Assembly: GCF_052116585.1 (NCBI RefSeq)
Contig: NZ_JBQKKT010000007.1
Coordinates: forward strand, 62,001 to 126,000
Origin: Luteococcus sp052116585
GTDB taxonomy: Bacteria > Actinomycetota > Actinomycetes > Propionibacteriales > Propionibacteriaceae
Length of the DNA: 64,000 nt
Direction of reading: 5' to 3'
This document shows positions 8,458 through 17,141 of the stretch, in pieces. The translations under genes and the position numbers were made by a program. The notes under the pieces were generated by a model. That model saw nothing but the letters and a program-made list of their open reading frames with translations, did not search any database and had not been told where the DNA came from. The first letter of the stretch is position 1. Each line of letters opens with the position of its first letter.

Positions 8458-10563
8458 TCAGGCGGTGGGCTGCTTCGGAGGCTTCGCGACGGCGGTGACC
8501 AGCTGGTCTCCCACGGCCACCTGGCCCGGCTCGACGGTCTCCACCGAGGCCATCTTCTTGGTGTTGCTGATGACCACCGGGGTGGTCAGGTCGTAGCCCG
8601 CGGCGGCCACGGCAGCCCAGTCCACCTCGGCCAGCACGTCACCGCGACGCACCTGCTGTCCCTTCACCACGCGGGGCGTGAAGTGCTGGCCCTGCAACTG
8701 GACGGTGTCCATGCCGATGTGGATCAGCACCTCGACCCCGCTGGCGGCCCGCAGGGCGTAGGCGTGGGCCGTGGGGAAGGCCACCATCACGGTGCCGTCG
8801 ACGGGCGAGACGACCGGCCCCTGGCTGGGCACGATGGCCATTCCCTTGCCGAGCATGCCCGAGGCGAAGGTGGCGTCGTCCACCTGGTCCAGGGCGATGG
8901 CCATTCCCTTGCCGAGCATGCCCGAGGCGAAGGTGGCGTCGTCCACCTGGTCCAGGGCGATGGCCTGACCGGCGACGGGAGTGGTGACGGTACGGTCCTC
9001 GGCGGCCGAGTCGGGCAGCGCGACGGGCGTCGCGAGGGCCGGGGCGGCGGCCGTAGCTGCCGTGGCCCCACCGGAAGCGGCGGGCGCATCCTGGGTGAGG
9101 GCGGCCAGCGCGGCCTCCTCCTGGTCCGTGGTGACGTCGGCCTTGGCCAGCGCCAGCGAGGCCTTGCCGCGCGTGGTGGCGTAGGCCAGGTTGGCGGCCA
9201 GCGACAGCGCGAAGGTGATGGCCATGGCCGTCAGGTAGAGCACGATGTCGCTGGTGCGGATGGAGACGAAACCGATCAGGCCGGCCGCACCCAGCGCGAC
9301 GGCGCGCACCTTGAACAGGGCGATCAGCGCACCGCCGATGCCCGCGCAGCCCAGGCCGATGAAGAAGGGCCAGCGCAGCCGCAGGTTGACGCCGAAGATG
9401 GCCGGTTCGGTGATGCCGAACAGCGCCGAGGCGGCCGAGGCGCCGGAGATGCCCTTGAGCTTGGCGTCGCGGGCCTTGAGGAAGACGGCCAGGCAGGCTG
9501 CGCCCTGGGCGACATTGGCCATGGAGGCGATCGGGAAGATGAAGGAGCCGACGCCGTCGGCGATCAGCGGCAGCTCGACGGCCGGGAAGGACTGGTGCAG
9601 GCCGGTGACCACGATCGGCGAGTAGAGCAGGCCGAAGACCATGCCACCGAAGACGCCGGCGTGGGTGTAGAGCCACTGCAGGCCATCGGTGATGCCGTCG
9701 GCGCCGATGCGGGTGATGGGGCCGACGATGACGAAGGCGAGGAAGCCGGTGAGCAGCATGGTGATCAGCGGGCTGAGCAGGAAGTCGGCGGTGCCCTTGA
9801 AGATCTTGTGGCAGCGCTTCTCGATCACCGAGAGCAGCCAGGTGACCACCAACACGGGGATCACCTGCGCCTGGTAGCCCACCTGGGCCACCTGCAGACC
9901 GAAGACATTCCAGTACTCCAGCTCGCCCGCCTGCTGCGTCGCGACGGCATTCCACGCATTGGTGAGCTCCGGGCTGACCATGGCGGCGCCCATGGCCGCA
10001 CCCAGGTAGACATTGGCCCCGAAGCGCTTGGCCGCGGAGTAGCCCACCAGCACGGGCAGGAAGGAGAAGGCGGCCGAGGAGATCATGTTGATCATCGCGG
10101 CGTAGTCGGCCACCGCCGGGAACATGCCGACCACCGACTTCTCACCGAACAGCCCCTCGGCGGTGAGCACATTGTTGATGGCCATCATCAGGCCGCCGGC
10201 GATCAGGGCGGGCAGGATGGGGACGAAGATGTCCGCGATCGTCTTGATGAGCCGCACCAATGGGTTGTCCTGCTGGGCGGCCACCTGCTTGGCGTCATCC
10301 TTGGAGACCTCGACGACGCCCCCGTCCTTGACCAGGTGCTCGAAGACGACGTCGACGTCACCGGGGCCGATGATGATCTGGTACATGCCGCCGGCGAGGA
10401 AGGTGCCCTTCACGTCGGGGTCATTGTCCAGGGCCGCCTGGTCCACCTGCCCCTGGTCCACCAGCACGAGCCTCAGCCGGGTGGCGCAGTGTGCCGCTGC
10501 CTGGATGTTGTCCTTGCCACCGACGGCCGCGAGGACTCTGGATGCTACTTCGGAGTGCTCCAT
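8458..10563 (-). CDS. scrA: PTS sucrose-specific EIIBCA component
   Basis: 701 residues from ATG 10563 (AAGGAA 6 nt upstream; the open frame extends further without a better site). Domain order is EIIB (phospho-Cys26 in AAHCATRLRL), membrane EIIC (about residues 105-465, with GHQ-type GLHQSFPAVE and GITEPAIFGVNLRLRWPF), then EIIA (active His in VLIHIGMDTVQL). It imports and phosphorylates sucrose to sucrose-6-phosphate. The Ala-rich EIIC-EIIA linker is followed by a perfect 63-bp tandem duplication, so the first EIIA strand (DQVDDATFASGMLGKG) occurs twice. The divergent GH32 gene and LacI gene support sucrose; another beta-glucoside is possible. Confidence 0.9.
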   Translation of the reverse strand: MEHSEVASRVLAAVGGKDNIQAAAHCATRLRLVLVDQGQVDQAALDNDPDVKGTFLAGGMYQIIIGPGDVDVVFEHLVKDGGVVEVSKDDAKQVAAQQDNPLVRLIKTIADIFVPILPALIAGGLMMAINNVLTAEGLFGEKSVVGMFPAVADYAAMINMISSAAFSFLPVLVGYSAAKRFGANVYLGAAMGAAMVSPELTNAWNAVATQQAGELEYWNVFGLQVAQVGYQAQVIPVLVVTWLLSVIEKRCHKIFKGTADFLLSPLITMLLTGFLAFVIVGPITRIGADGITDGLQWLYTHAGVFGGMVFGLLYSPIVVTGLHQSFPAVELPLIADGVGSFIFPIASMANVAQGAACLAVFLKARDAKLKGISGASAASALFGITEPAIFGVNLRLRWPFFIGLGCAGIGGALIALFKVRAVALGAAGLIGFVSIRTSDIVLYLTAMAITFALSLAANLAYATTRGKASLALAKADVTTDQEEAALAALTQDAPAASGGATAATAAAPALATPVALPDSAAEDRTVTTPVAGQAIALDQVDDATFASGMLGKGMAIALDQVDDATFASGMLGKGMAIVPSQGPVVSPVDGTVMVAFPTAHAYALRAASGVEVLIHIGMDTVQLQGQHFTPRVVKGQQVRRGDVLAEVDWAAVAAAGYDLTTPVVISNTKKMASVETVEPGQVAVGDQLVTAVAKPPKQPTA
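8832..8957 (-). repeat. Perfect 63-bp in-frame tandem duplication in EIIA
   Basis: Copies 8832-8894 and 8895-8957 are identical and a third begins for 8 bp. Each encodes 21 residues containing DQVDDATFASGMLGKG, the first conserved strand/turn of the EIIA(Glc) fold. Perfect identity suggests a recent event or an assembly artefact. Confidence 0.95.
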
Positions 10564-10661
10564 GTCATTCCTTCGAAAGTGGTCTCCTGCACCGGCCCGC
10601 TCCTTCGCCACACCGGTGTGTCAATCGTTGATCACACTACGCCCGGAGACCCAATGTGACA

Positions 10662-10689
10662 AACCTTTGACACCTTTGTGTCAAAGGTT
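10662..10689. promoter_or_regulatory. Palindromic operator between divergent sucrose genes
   Basis: AACCTTTGACAC and GTGTCAAAGGTT are perfect inverted arms around CTTT. TTGACA occurs in each arm, one per strand, so the site overlaps possible -35 boxes of both divergent genes. A weaker inverted element TCAA-TCG-TTGA sits at about 10621-10631. Likely bound by the adjacent LacI regulator. Confidence 0.65.
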
Positions 10690-10713
10690 GGACAGATGGG
10701 CTAGCCTGAAGCC

Positions 10714-12171
10714 GTGGCTGAAGACCTGATGGAGGCCGCCGCAGCACGCATCGAGGCTTCGCGCGCGGCCCAAGACCCCGACCGTCCCCTGGTGCACCTG
10801 GCACCCCCGGTGGGACGCCTCAACGACCCCAACGGCCTGCTACTGCACGAAGGACGCTTCCACGCCTTCTACCAGTTCAGCCCGCTCCACCCCCGCAAAC
10901 TCGTCTACTGGGGCCATGCCAGCACGAGCGACCTGCTGCACTGGAGCGACCACGGCCCCGCACTGGCCCCCGACCGCTGGTACGACAGCCATGGCGTCTA
11001 CTCCGGCAGCGCGGTGCACACCGGCGAGGAGATCGCCCTGTTCTACACCGGCAATGTGCGCGACGAACAGGGTGGCCGCAGCGCCCACCAGTGCATGGCC
11101 ACCACCAGCAACCTGACCGACTTCCGCAAGCACCCCAAGAACCCGGTCGTCGATCCGCTGCCCGACGGGTACACCGCCCATGTGCGCGACCCGCAGGTCT
11201 GGCGCACCAGCGAGGGCATCTACCGGATGTTGCTGGGAGCGCAGCGCAGCGACGAGACCGGCTGCGCCCTGTTGCTCAGCTCGCCCGACCTGCTCACCTG
11301 GCGCTTCGACGGTGAGCTGGGCTTCCCCGACGCCGACGGCCGCTTCGACCAGTTCGGCTACATGTGGGAGTGCCCCAACCTGGTGCGGGTGCCCGACGAG
11401 ACCACCGGCGAGCTGCACGACGTGTTCATCTTCTGCCCGCAGGGCATCGCCGCCCCCGGCGAGGGATTCCAGAACGTCTTCGCCTGTGGCTACCTGGTGG
11501 GCCGGCTGGAGGGCAACCAGCTGCGCCAGACCGGCGACTTCCACGAACTCGACCGTGGCTTCGAGTTCTACGCGCCGCAGGTGGTGGCCCGCGACGAGCC
11601 GGGCCCGGCCACGCTGCTGGCCTGGGTGGGCAATGCCGGCGAGGACCAGCAGCCGTCGCTGGAGCATGAGTGGGTGCACCTGCTGTCCTGCGCCCGAGAC
11701 CTGGTGCTGCGCGATGGCCGACTGGTGCAACGGCCACGCCTGCCCTTCGAGGCAGGGGCCGATCTCGAGCCGCAGGTCGTCGGTGGGGATCCGCACCCGC
11801 TGGCACCGCTGGAGGGTTCGCGCAGCTTCCTGCTGGACCTCGAACTGGACACCAGCGCCGCCACTGGCTGGAGCCTGGTGATCGGCTCGCCCTCCAGCCA
11901 GGTGCGCCTGGACTTCCACGGCTCCCAGCTGACCGTCGACCGCTCCGCCACGCGCTATCCGCACGGTGACCGTCGCGTGGTGAGCCTGCCCAGCACCCCC
12001 CGACCACGGCTGCGGCTGGCCCACGACCGCTCGGTCACCGAGCTCTTCCTGGACGACGGAGCGCTCTCCTTCACGATGCGCAGCTACCTCGACCCGGAGG
12101 CCGGCGGCGTCACCCTGCAGGCCGACGGGCAGCTGCAGTTGCTGGGCGGCCGCGCGAATCGGCTGGACTGA
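10714..12171 (+). CDS. scrB: GH32 sucrose-6-phosphate hydrolase
   Basis: 485 residues from GTG 10714; ATG 10729 is an alternative start. The GH32 five-blade propeller motifs are intact: nucleophile Asp38 in NDPNG, transition-state stabiliser Asp159 in VRDPQVW and acid/base Glu219 in WECPN. A C-terminal beta-sandwich follows (SRSFLLDLELD onward). There is no signal peptide, so it acts inside the cell and splits sucrose-6-phosphate delivered by the PTS into glucose-6-phosphate and fructose. It is divergent from the PTS gene over a shared operator. A fructan-active intracellular hydrolase is the alternative. Confidence 0.9.
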   Translation: MAEDLMEAAAARIEASRAAQDPDRPLVHLAPPVGRLNDPNGLLLHEGRFHAFYQFSPLHPRKLVYWGHASTSDLLHWSDHGPALAPDRWYDSHGVYSGSAVHTGEEIALFYTGNVRDEQGGRSAHQCMATTSNLTDFRKHPKNPVVDPLPDGYTAHVRDPQVWRTSEGIYRMLLGAQRSDETGCALLLSSPDLLTWRFDGELGFPDADGRFDQFGYMWECPNLVRVPDETTGELHDVFIFCPQGIAAPGEGFQNVFACGYLVGRLEGNQLRQTGDFHELDRGFEFYAPQVVARDEPGPATLLAWVGNAGEDQQPSLEHEWVHLLSCARDLVLRDGRLVQRPRLPFEAGADLEPQVVGGDPHPLAPLEGSRSFLLDLELDTSAATGWSLVIGSPSSQVRLDFHGSQLTVDRSATRYPHGDRRVVSLPSTPRPRLRLAHDRSVTELFLDDGALSFTMRSYLDPEAGGVTLQADGQLQLLGGRANRLD

Positions 12172-12206
12172 GGCCCACTCACCCCCAGTCACTCACCCGC
12201 GGCCAC

Positions 12207-12911
12207 TCACCACCAGGCACGGGTGGTCGGGGTGGGGCCGTCCAGCTCCGTGAAACCGGCGTCGACCACCTCCACCCGGCCCGCGTCCGCGGCCCAGCGC
12301 GCCGGCTCGACCACCTCGACGCGCAGCCTGAAGTCGTCGCGCTGCCAGCGCTCACGCGTGTCCTGGTCCATCGCCTCCCAGGCCAGCTGGGCGGCGTGGG
12401 CGCACTGCGCCGCAGCCTTGCCCGTGGTCATGGTGATGTGGGGACTGACCCCGACGGTGACCAAGGCGCCCTCAGTGCGACTCGGCCGCGTGTCCGGCAG
12501 CTCGGTACCCTCCACCTGCAGCTTCTTCAGCACCGGGCCCAGTGGTCTGACGGGTGCCGGCACGAAGGCCCGGGCGCCCGCGACTCCCTCGTCGTCGCCA
12601 CCTCCCTGTTCGATGGTGACGCCGGGAACCGTTTGCACCTCGACCCAGCGCGCCTCGCCGCGGGCACGGCGCACCAGTTTGCGGATCCGCCCGTCGCGCC
12701 AGAAGTCCACCGCTTCGCGCCACTCCCCATCCCTTGCCTCGGGCGAGGCGAGCAGGGCGACGCACGCGCGAGCCACGGCCTCACAGGTGTCAACGTGGGT
12801 AGCGGGGTTCTGCTTGTCGTAGCGCACAGCGAACTGCATGGCCCACGGGATCTCGTGGTCGCTGTGACCGTCGATCGGAGAGATGGCAGTGGGGTCCGAC
12901 GCGTCGTCCAT
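12207..12911 (-). CDS. PTH2-like peptidyl-tRNA hydrolase family protein
   Basis: 234 residues from ATG 12911 (GGGGG tract 4 nt upstream); the open frame extends to 13115 but that part is low-complexity with no start signal. The C-terminal half carries the PTH2-like core TTGKAAAQCAHAAQLAWEAM. The N-terminal half begins IPWAMQFAVRYDKQNPATH and is not a classical Pth domain. Family members are proposed to release tRNA from peptidyl-tRNA, but activity of this actinobacterial subtype is not established. It stands alone between convergent and divergent neighbours. Confidence 0.7.
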   Translation of the reverse strand: MDDASDPTAISPIDGHSDHEIPWAMQFAVRYDKQNPATHVDTCEAVARACVALLASPEARDGEWREAVDFWRDGRIRKLVRRARGEARWVEVQTVPGVTIEQGGGDDEGVAGARAFVPAPVRPLGPVLKKLQVEGTELPDTRPSRTEGALVTVGVSPHITMTTGKAAAQCAHAAQLAWEAMDQDTRERWQRDDFRLRVEVVEPARWAADAGRVEVVDAGFTELDGPTPTTRAWW

Positions 12912-13517
12912 GACCCCCAAGCCTAGGCCCGCAGGCCAGATGGAGCCGCGTCGTGTCCGTGTCGCGCTGGGCCCACGCCCACTATCCCGGCACCCACAGT
13001 GAAAGCATGACGCTGCGCACCCTGGCCCACAATGAAGGCATGACGCTGCGCATCCTGGCCATGACGGCAACTGCTGGCTACCTGATCGCGCGATCCGCCC
13101 GCCCCGCGCACGCACCGGACAGACCGTCGAGCGAGTCGAACTGCCCGATCACGGACCCGCAGCAGTCGGTTCGCGGCACGGAGCCCGCCGAGACTCGTCG
13201 CCCCTCCCCAGCCGCCACACATGTGGCAGCCACGACGCCCTGAACCACGAGCCGGATGGCAGCCAGCCGTCCTCGCGCGAGGATCCTGTGGCCACAAGGA
13301 TCCCCACCGAAATACCCTCCGACTTGGCCTTTTATGTCAATCACCATAAGCATCACGGTCGGATGAACAATTGTGGAACGGGTGGGCACAAGGCTTGCGC
13401 CAGACGGCCCGAACTCAGCAGGCTGACCCTTGCAGCGCCCCCACGGACCAGGTCCGCACCCCAGCGCATCCCGTCACCGACCGGTGACACCCCACATTGG
13501 TTCCACAAGGAGATCAC
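12912..13517. other. Intergenic region with repeats and palindromes
   Basis: 606 bp between divergent genes. It contains a 33-bp tandem repeat (12993-13058), an uncertain plus-strand small ORF through it ending at 13243 (ATG at 13007 or 13040), and a palindrome cluster. The cluster is TCCTCGCGCGAGGA at 13270-13283, then GGATCCT / AGGATCC around GTGGCCAC at 13281-13303. The remaining 200 bp are probably promoter and leader of the 5'-nucleotidase. No confident promoter hexamers were seen. Confidence 0.5.
12993..13058. repeat. 33-bp tandem repeat, two copies
   Basis: Copies 12993-13025 and 13026-13058 differ at three positions and each contain GCATGACGCTGCGCA. In the plus-strand small ORF they encode HSESMTLRTLA and HNEGMTLRILA. 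Confidence 0.8.
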
Positions 13518-15584
13518 ATGATCAAGACCGGTCTGGCACGAGCTGCCGCCACGGGCGTCGCCGCTCTCGCCCTGATCGCCGGAGGCACCGCCCCGGCCGA
13601 CGCCGGCAAGCCCGCCCCCAAGCCCAAGCCCGGCAAGATGGTGGCCTGCGGTCAGGACACCACCACCCTGAACCTGCTGGCCTTCAACGACTTCCACGGG
13701 CGCCTCGCCACCAAGAGCCCCGACACCGTCGCCTTCTTCGGCACCCTCGAGGCTGCCCGTCAGGCTGCCGGCGAGCAGAACACCGTCGTGGTCTCCAGCG
13801 GAGACAATGTGGGCGCCTCGCTCTTCCCGTCGGCCGTGCAGGACGACAACCCGACGATCGACATCATCAACGCGATGGACATCGACGCCGCCGCCGTGGG
13901 CAACCACGAGCTGGACCGCGGCTGGGCGGACTTCGAGGGCCGCATCCAGGACCGCGCCGAGTTCCCCTACCTGGCTGCCAACCTGTACAAGCCAGGCACC
14001 ACTGACTCCGCCGTGCAGCCCTACGAGATCGTCGAGCGCAATGGCCTCAAGGTGGCCATCGTCGGCGCCGTCACCGCCGACCTCAAGAGCCTGGTGGGCA
14101 CCGAGGTCTTCAAGAATGTGGACCTGGGTGATCCCGTCGAGGCCGTCAACCGCTACGCCACGGAGCTGACCGACGGCGACGAGGCCAACGGCGAGGCCGA
14201 CGTCATCGTCGCCAGCTACCACGAGGGCGCGGCCGTCAGCGATCCGGCCACCCTGGACGAGGCCCTCGGCAACGAGGCCTTCGCCAACATCGTCAACGGC
14301 ACCTCGCCGAAGGTCGCCACCATCCTCACCGCCCACACCCACCAGACCTACGCCTGGGATGCCCCGGTGCCCGGCACCGACCGCACCCGCCCGGTGATCG
14401 AGTCGGGCAGCTACGGCGCAGCCGTCGGCCAGGTCCAGCTCACCCTGGACAACACGCAGCCCTTCCGCCCCGGCAACAACAAGGGCAAGGGCAAGGGCGC
14501 CATCAAGGATCCCGGCGCCGAGTTCCGCGGAACCGTCTGCGAGGCCACCGCCGAGAACCTGCCCATCAAGGCCAGCACCGAGGTGCCCTCGCTCGTCGCT
14601 CAGTACCCGCGCGTCGCCGAGGTGCAGAAGCTCACGGCCGAGGCCCTGGAGCAGGCCACGATCATCGGCAGCCGCGTGATCGCCAGCTCCACCGGCGAGA
14701 TCACCCGTGGCCTCAAGGCCGACGGCAGCCCCGACAACCGCGCCGTCGAGAGCACCATGAGCAACATGGTGGCCCAGATGTTCTACGACACCCTGAGCAA
14801 TGGCGACGAGAACTTCATCGGCGTCCAGAACCCCGGCGGCACCCGCGCTGACCTCCCGGCCGGTGACCTCAGCTACGCCGCCGCCGCGGCCATCCTGCCC
14901 TTCGCCAACACGCTGATGACCACGCAGATCACCGGCGCCCAGGTGAAGACCATGCTCGAGCAGCAGTGGCAGACCAATGCCGACGGCACCATCCCCAGCC
15001 GCGCCTACCTGCAGCTGGGCCTGAGCAAGAATGTCACCTACACCTTCGACGAGTCCCGCCCGATGGGCGACCGGATCACGTCGATCTCGGTCAACGGCCA
15101 GGCCATCGACCCGAATGCCCTCTACACCGTGGGCTCGGGCAACTTCCTGATCACCGGTGGCGACAACTTCCGGGTGCTCGCCGAGGGGCAGAACACCCGC
15201 GACACCGGCGCCAGCGACCTGGCGGCCTGGGTTGACTGGCTGACCGCCCAGCAGACCGTCAGCCCGAGCTTCGCGCGCGGTGCGGTCAGCGTGAAGGAGA
15301 CCCCGTCCACCCTGACCGCCGGCCAGGCCACCACCTTCACCGTCGGCGCCCCGCAGGGTGCACTGCAGACCGACACCCTGGACATGAAGTCGACCGGTGC
15401 CGTGGCCAACACCACGCTGGTGGCCAGCATCGGTGACGTGCAGGTGGGCAGCGCGACGGTGAGCGACGGCAAGGCCACCCTCACGGTGACCGTGCCCGAC
15501 AGCGTCGCCAAGGGTGCTGCCGTCCTGACCCTGAAGGCAGCCCCGTCCGGCACCGTGGTGAGCATCCCGGTCACCATCGCCTGA
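13518..15584 (+). CDS. Secreted 5'-nucleotidase / 2',3'-cyclic phosphodiesterase (UshA family)
   Basis: 688 residues from ATG 13518 (AAGGAG 5 nt upstream). It has a signal peptide with likely cleavage after ADA near residue 30 and a Lys/Pro-rich mature start. The metallophosphoesterase domain has NDFHG, SGDN, GNHELD and AHTHQTY metal-site motifs. The 5'-nucleotidase C-terminal domain has NPGGTRADL, LPFANTL and the GGDNF nucleotide-binding loop. An Ig-like beta domain of about 90 residues ends the protein; no LPXTG or membrane anchor is seen. It would release nucleosides and phosphate from extracellular nucleotides. A strong terminator follows. Confidence 0.92.
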   Translation: MIKTGLARAAATGVAALALIAGGTAPADAGKPAPKPKPGKMVACGQDTTTLNLLAFNDFHGRLATKSPDTVAFFGTLEAARQAAGEQNTVVVSSGDNVGASLFPSAVQDDNPTIDIINAMDIDAAAVGNHELDRGWADFEGRIQDRAEFPYLAANLYKPGTTDSAVQPYEIVERNGLKVAIVGAVTADLKSLVGTEVFKNVDLGDPVEAVNRYATELTDGDEANGEADVIVASYHEGAAVSDPATLDEALGNEAFANIVNGTSPKVATILTAHTHQTYAWDAPVPGTDRTRPVIESGSYGAAVGQVQLTLDNTQPFRPGNNKGKGKGAIKDPGAEFRGTVCEATAENLPIKASTEVPSLVAQYPRVAEVQKLTAEALEQATIIGSRVIASSTGEITRGLKADGSPDNRAVESTMSNMVAQMFYDTLSNGDENFIGVQNPGGTRADLPAGDLSYAAAAAILPFANTLMTTQITGAQVKTMLEQQWQTNADGTIPSRAYLQLGLSKNVTYTFDESRPMGDRITSISVNGQAIDPNALYTVGSGNFLITGGDNFRVLAEGQNTRDTGASDLAAWVDWLTAQQTVSPSFARGAVSVKETPSTLTAGQATTFTVGAPQGALQTDTLDMKSTGAVANTTLVASIGDVQVGSATVSDGKATLTVTVPDSVAKGAAVLTLKAAPSGTVVSIPVTIA

Positions 15585-15606
15585 TCAGCAACACCGCCTG
15601 GGCATC

Positions 15607-15646
15607 GGTTCGGCCCCGGAAACCGGGTGTTTTCCGGGGCCGAACC
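15607..15646 (+). terminator. Rho-independent-type hairpin after the 5'-nucleotidase
   Basis: A perfect 16-bp stem (GGTTCGGCCCCGGAAA at 15607-15622 with 15631-15646) encloses an 8-nt loop, 22 bp after the stop. Downstream is GCGTTTGGG rather than a T-run. Confidence 0.8.
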
Positions 15647-15769
15647 GCGTTTGGGTCCCTCGCCTCGCAGACCGCGGAGCAGCAGCGGACCGGGTGGGGG
15701 CCTCGAAAGTGCTGGGGATGGCCGCTCGCAACCTACCGCCTGCGAAGTACGGCGTAGTACACCTCGCGC

Positions 15770-16018
15770 ATGGGTGAAGAGCTCAACTGGGACAACGGGA
15801 CGGCGCGCCTGCGCGCCGAGTCCGAGCAGACACAAGACCTTGACTACCCGAGTGACGCAAAGGTGGCTCGCCCCAACCGGGCCAAGGTCTACTCGGTGCG
15901 CCTCAGCGCCGAAGAGCAGGCCCGGATCGAAGCAGTCGCCCAAGCGCGCCACCTGCCCACATCCACGCTGGTGCCTTCCTGGATCCTCGACCGGCTGGAC
16001 GAAGAGAAGATCAGCTGA
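15770..16018 (+). CDS. Ribbon-helix-helix antitoxin-like protein, no toxin partner
   Basis: 82 residues. The second half, KVYSVRLSAEEQARIEAVAQARHLPTSTLVPSWIL, fits a CopG/Arc RHH fold: a short strand and two helices. The first 35 residues are acidic and resemble a toxin-binding arm. Such proteins normally pair with a toxin gene (BrnT or HicA type). Upstream there is only a terminator and 120 bp with no toxin ORF, and downstream lies a GNAT gene on the other strand. It may be an orphan antitoxin or a stand-alone repressor. Confidence 0.65.
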   Translation: MGEELNWDNGTARLRAESEQTQDLDYPSDAKVARPNRAKVYSVRLSAEEQARIEAVAQARHLPTSTLVPSWILDRLDEEKIS

Positions 16019-16035
16019 CTCGCCTCACCCGGAGG

Positions 16036-16470
16036 TCAAGGATTGAAGCGGACGAATGCGCGACCGGGCGTGGCCGCTCCCAGCTGGGTGAATCCGATGG
16101 CCTCATAGAAGGCCTTCTGGCCGGGTTCCTCATCAGTGATCAGCACATGCTGACGAACACCCTCGTAGGGGGCGAAGGCCATGTGGACCAGTGCTTGACC
16201 GAGTCCTTGCCTGCGCGCATCTGGGTGGACCAGGACGTCTTGCAGGTAGCAGATCGTGGCGCCGTCACCAATGATGCGGGCCAAACCCACGAGCTGACCA
16301 TCCCGGTGTGCGAGGACAACCCTGAGAGATTTCCGAAGACCCTCGAACAGTGAGTCGAGATGATCCGTGTAGGCGGTCCAGCCGACACTGTTGTAGAGGT
16401 CGATGATGCCTGTCTCGTCAAGAGGGGTGCTGTTCGACCAGGTGGAGATCTTCACGTCAGGCATGTCCAC
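16036..16470 (-). CDS. GNAT-family N-acetyltransferase
   Basis: 144 residues, single GNAT domain. Conserved segments are LVGLARIIGDGATICYLQDVLVHPDARRQGLGQALV, the beta4 strand plus the acetyl-CoA-binding R-Q-G-L-G-Q loop, and the C-terminal KAFYEAIGF motif. It would transfer an acetyl group from acetyl-CoA to an unknown amine. Starts at 16470 and 16464 are both possible. The next gene on this strand, vapC, ends 24 bp upstream, so read-through is possible. GNAT toxins (TacT type) also sit beside RHH proteins, but the neighbouring RHH gene is convergent here. Confidence 0.85.
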   Translation of the reverse strand: MDMPDVKISTWSNSTPLDETGIIDLYNSVGWTAYTDHLDSLFEGLRKSLRVVLAHRDGQLVGLARIIGDGATICYLQDVLVHPDARRQGLGQALVHMAFAPYEGVRQHVLITDEEPGQKAFYEAIGFTQLGAATPGRAFVRFNP

Positions 16471-16493
16471 AAGCTACCAGCGGTACTACGAGA

Positions 16494-16883
16494 TCAGACC
16501 CCGCGAATGTCCGTGTGACAGAAGTCCTGACCCTTGTACAACAGGGGCTCACCACAGGCCTTGGCGGCCGCATAGGTGATGCAGTCCCCGAAGTTGAGCC
16601 GGGCCGGGTGCCCCGAACCCCGCCCGAAGTCCCGGAAGGCATCGCGCGCCAGCTTCGCCTGGGCCGCATCGAAGGGCAGGACCTCCACGTCGAGCTGCTG
16701 CATCAGGCTGTCCAGGGCTCTGGACAGGACGGGATTGGCGGCACCGTCAATGACCATCCCCAGCTCCAGCAGGGTGGGGGCGGCAATGCACACCCTGGCC
16801 GCCGAGGCCATCAACTCGACGAACTGGGCCCGCTCCGGCTCCCCACTCAGCACGGCCACGACGGCCGACGTGTCGAGAATCAT
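16494..16883 (-). CDS. vapC: VapC-type PIN-domain ribonuclease toxin
   Basis: 129 residues. PIN-domain acidic residues are visible in MILDTSAV (Asp4), TLLELGMV (Glu) and LNFGDCITYAAAK (Asp), the usual Mg2+ site for RNA cleavage. The C-terminal YKGQDF matches the VapC ending. Its ATG overlaps the stop of the upstream antitoxin by 4 bp, the standard vapBC arrangement. It is expected to cleave RNA when VapB is degraded; the RNA target is unknown. Confidence 0.9.
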   Translation of the reverse strand: MILDTSAVVAVLSGEPERAQFVELMASAARVCIAAPTLLELGMVIDGAANPVLSRALDSLMQQLDVEVLPFDAAQAKLARDAFRDFGRGSGHPARLNFGDCITYAAAKACGEPLLYKGQDFCHTDIRGV

Positions 16884-17140
16884 GCGGGGAGACCTGACTC
16901 GTCGTACATCTCATCCATGGTGCGCTGCATCCTCAGGCGCTGGGCATCATCCACTGACCCGTCGACCAGATCCAGCGTCCGCCACACCAGATCCAGCCGG
17001 GTGCTGCGCGGGACCGCATTGCGGTGCGCGATCAGCTCCCGCAGGGCTGTCTCGATGGCGCCGGTCTGGGAGTCGCCCGTCAGCCGTGAGGCTTCGCGAA
17101 CAAGCTCGAGCACCTGCTCATTCTTGATGTTGATGGCCAT
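16880..17140 (-). CDS. vapB: VapB-type antitoxin
   Basis: 86 residues beginning MAINIKNEQVLELVREASRLTGDSQ, the typical PSK/Rv0623-type VapB start with an RHH DNA-binding region. The Arg-rich and acidic C-terminal tail would wrap the toxin. It overlaps vapC by 4 bp. Its ATG lies 6 nt after an extended -10 box, suggesting leaderless translation. It should neutralise VapC and repress its own promoter. Confidence 0.9.
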   Translation of the reverse strand: MAINIKNEQVLELVREASRLTGDSQTGAIETALRELIAHRNAVPRSTRLDLVWRTLDLVDGSVDDAQRLRMQRTMDEMYDESGLPA

Positions 17141-17141
17141 G

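Noticed and set aside
12953..13243. Small plus-strand ORF as a firm gene
   Set aside because: No good ribosome-binding site, no recognisable domain and a DNA repeat inside. Kept only as a note in the intergenic entry.
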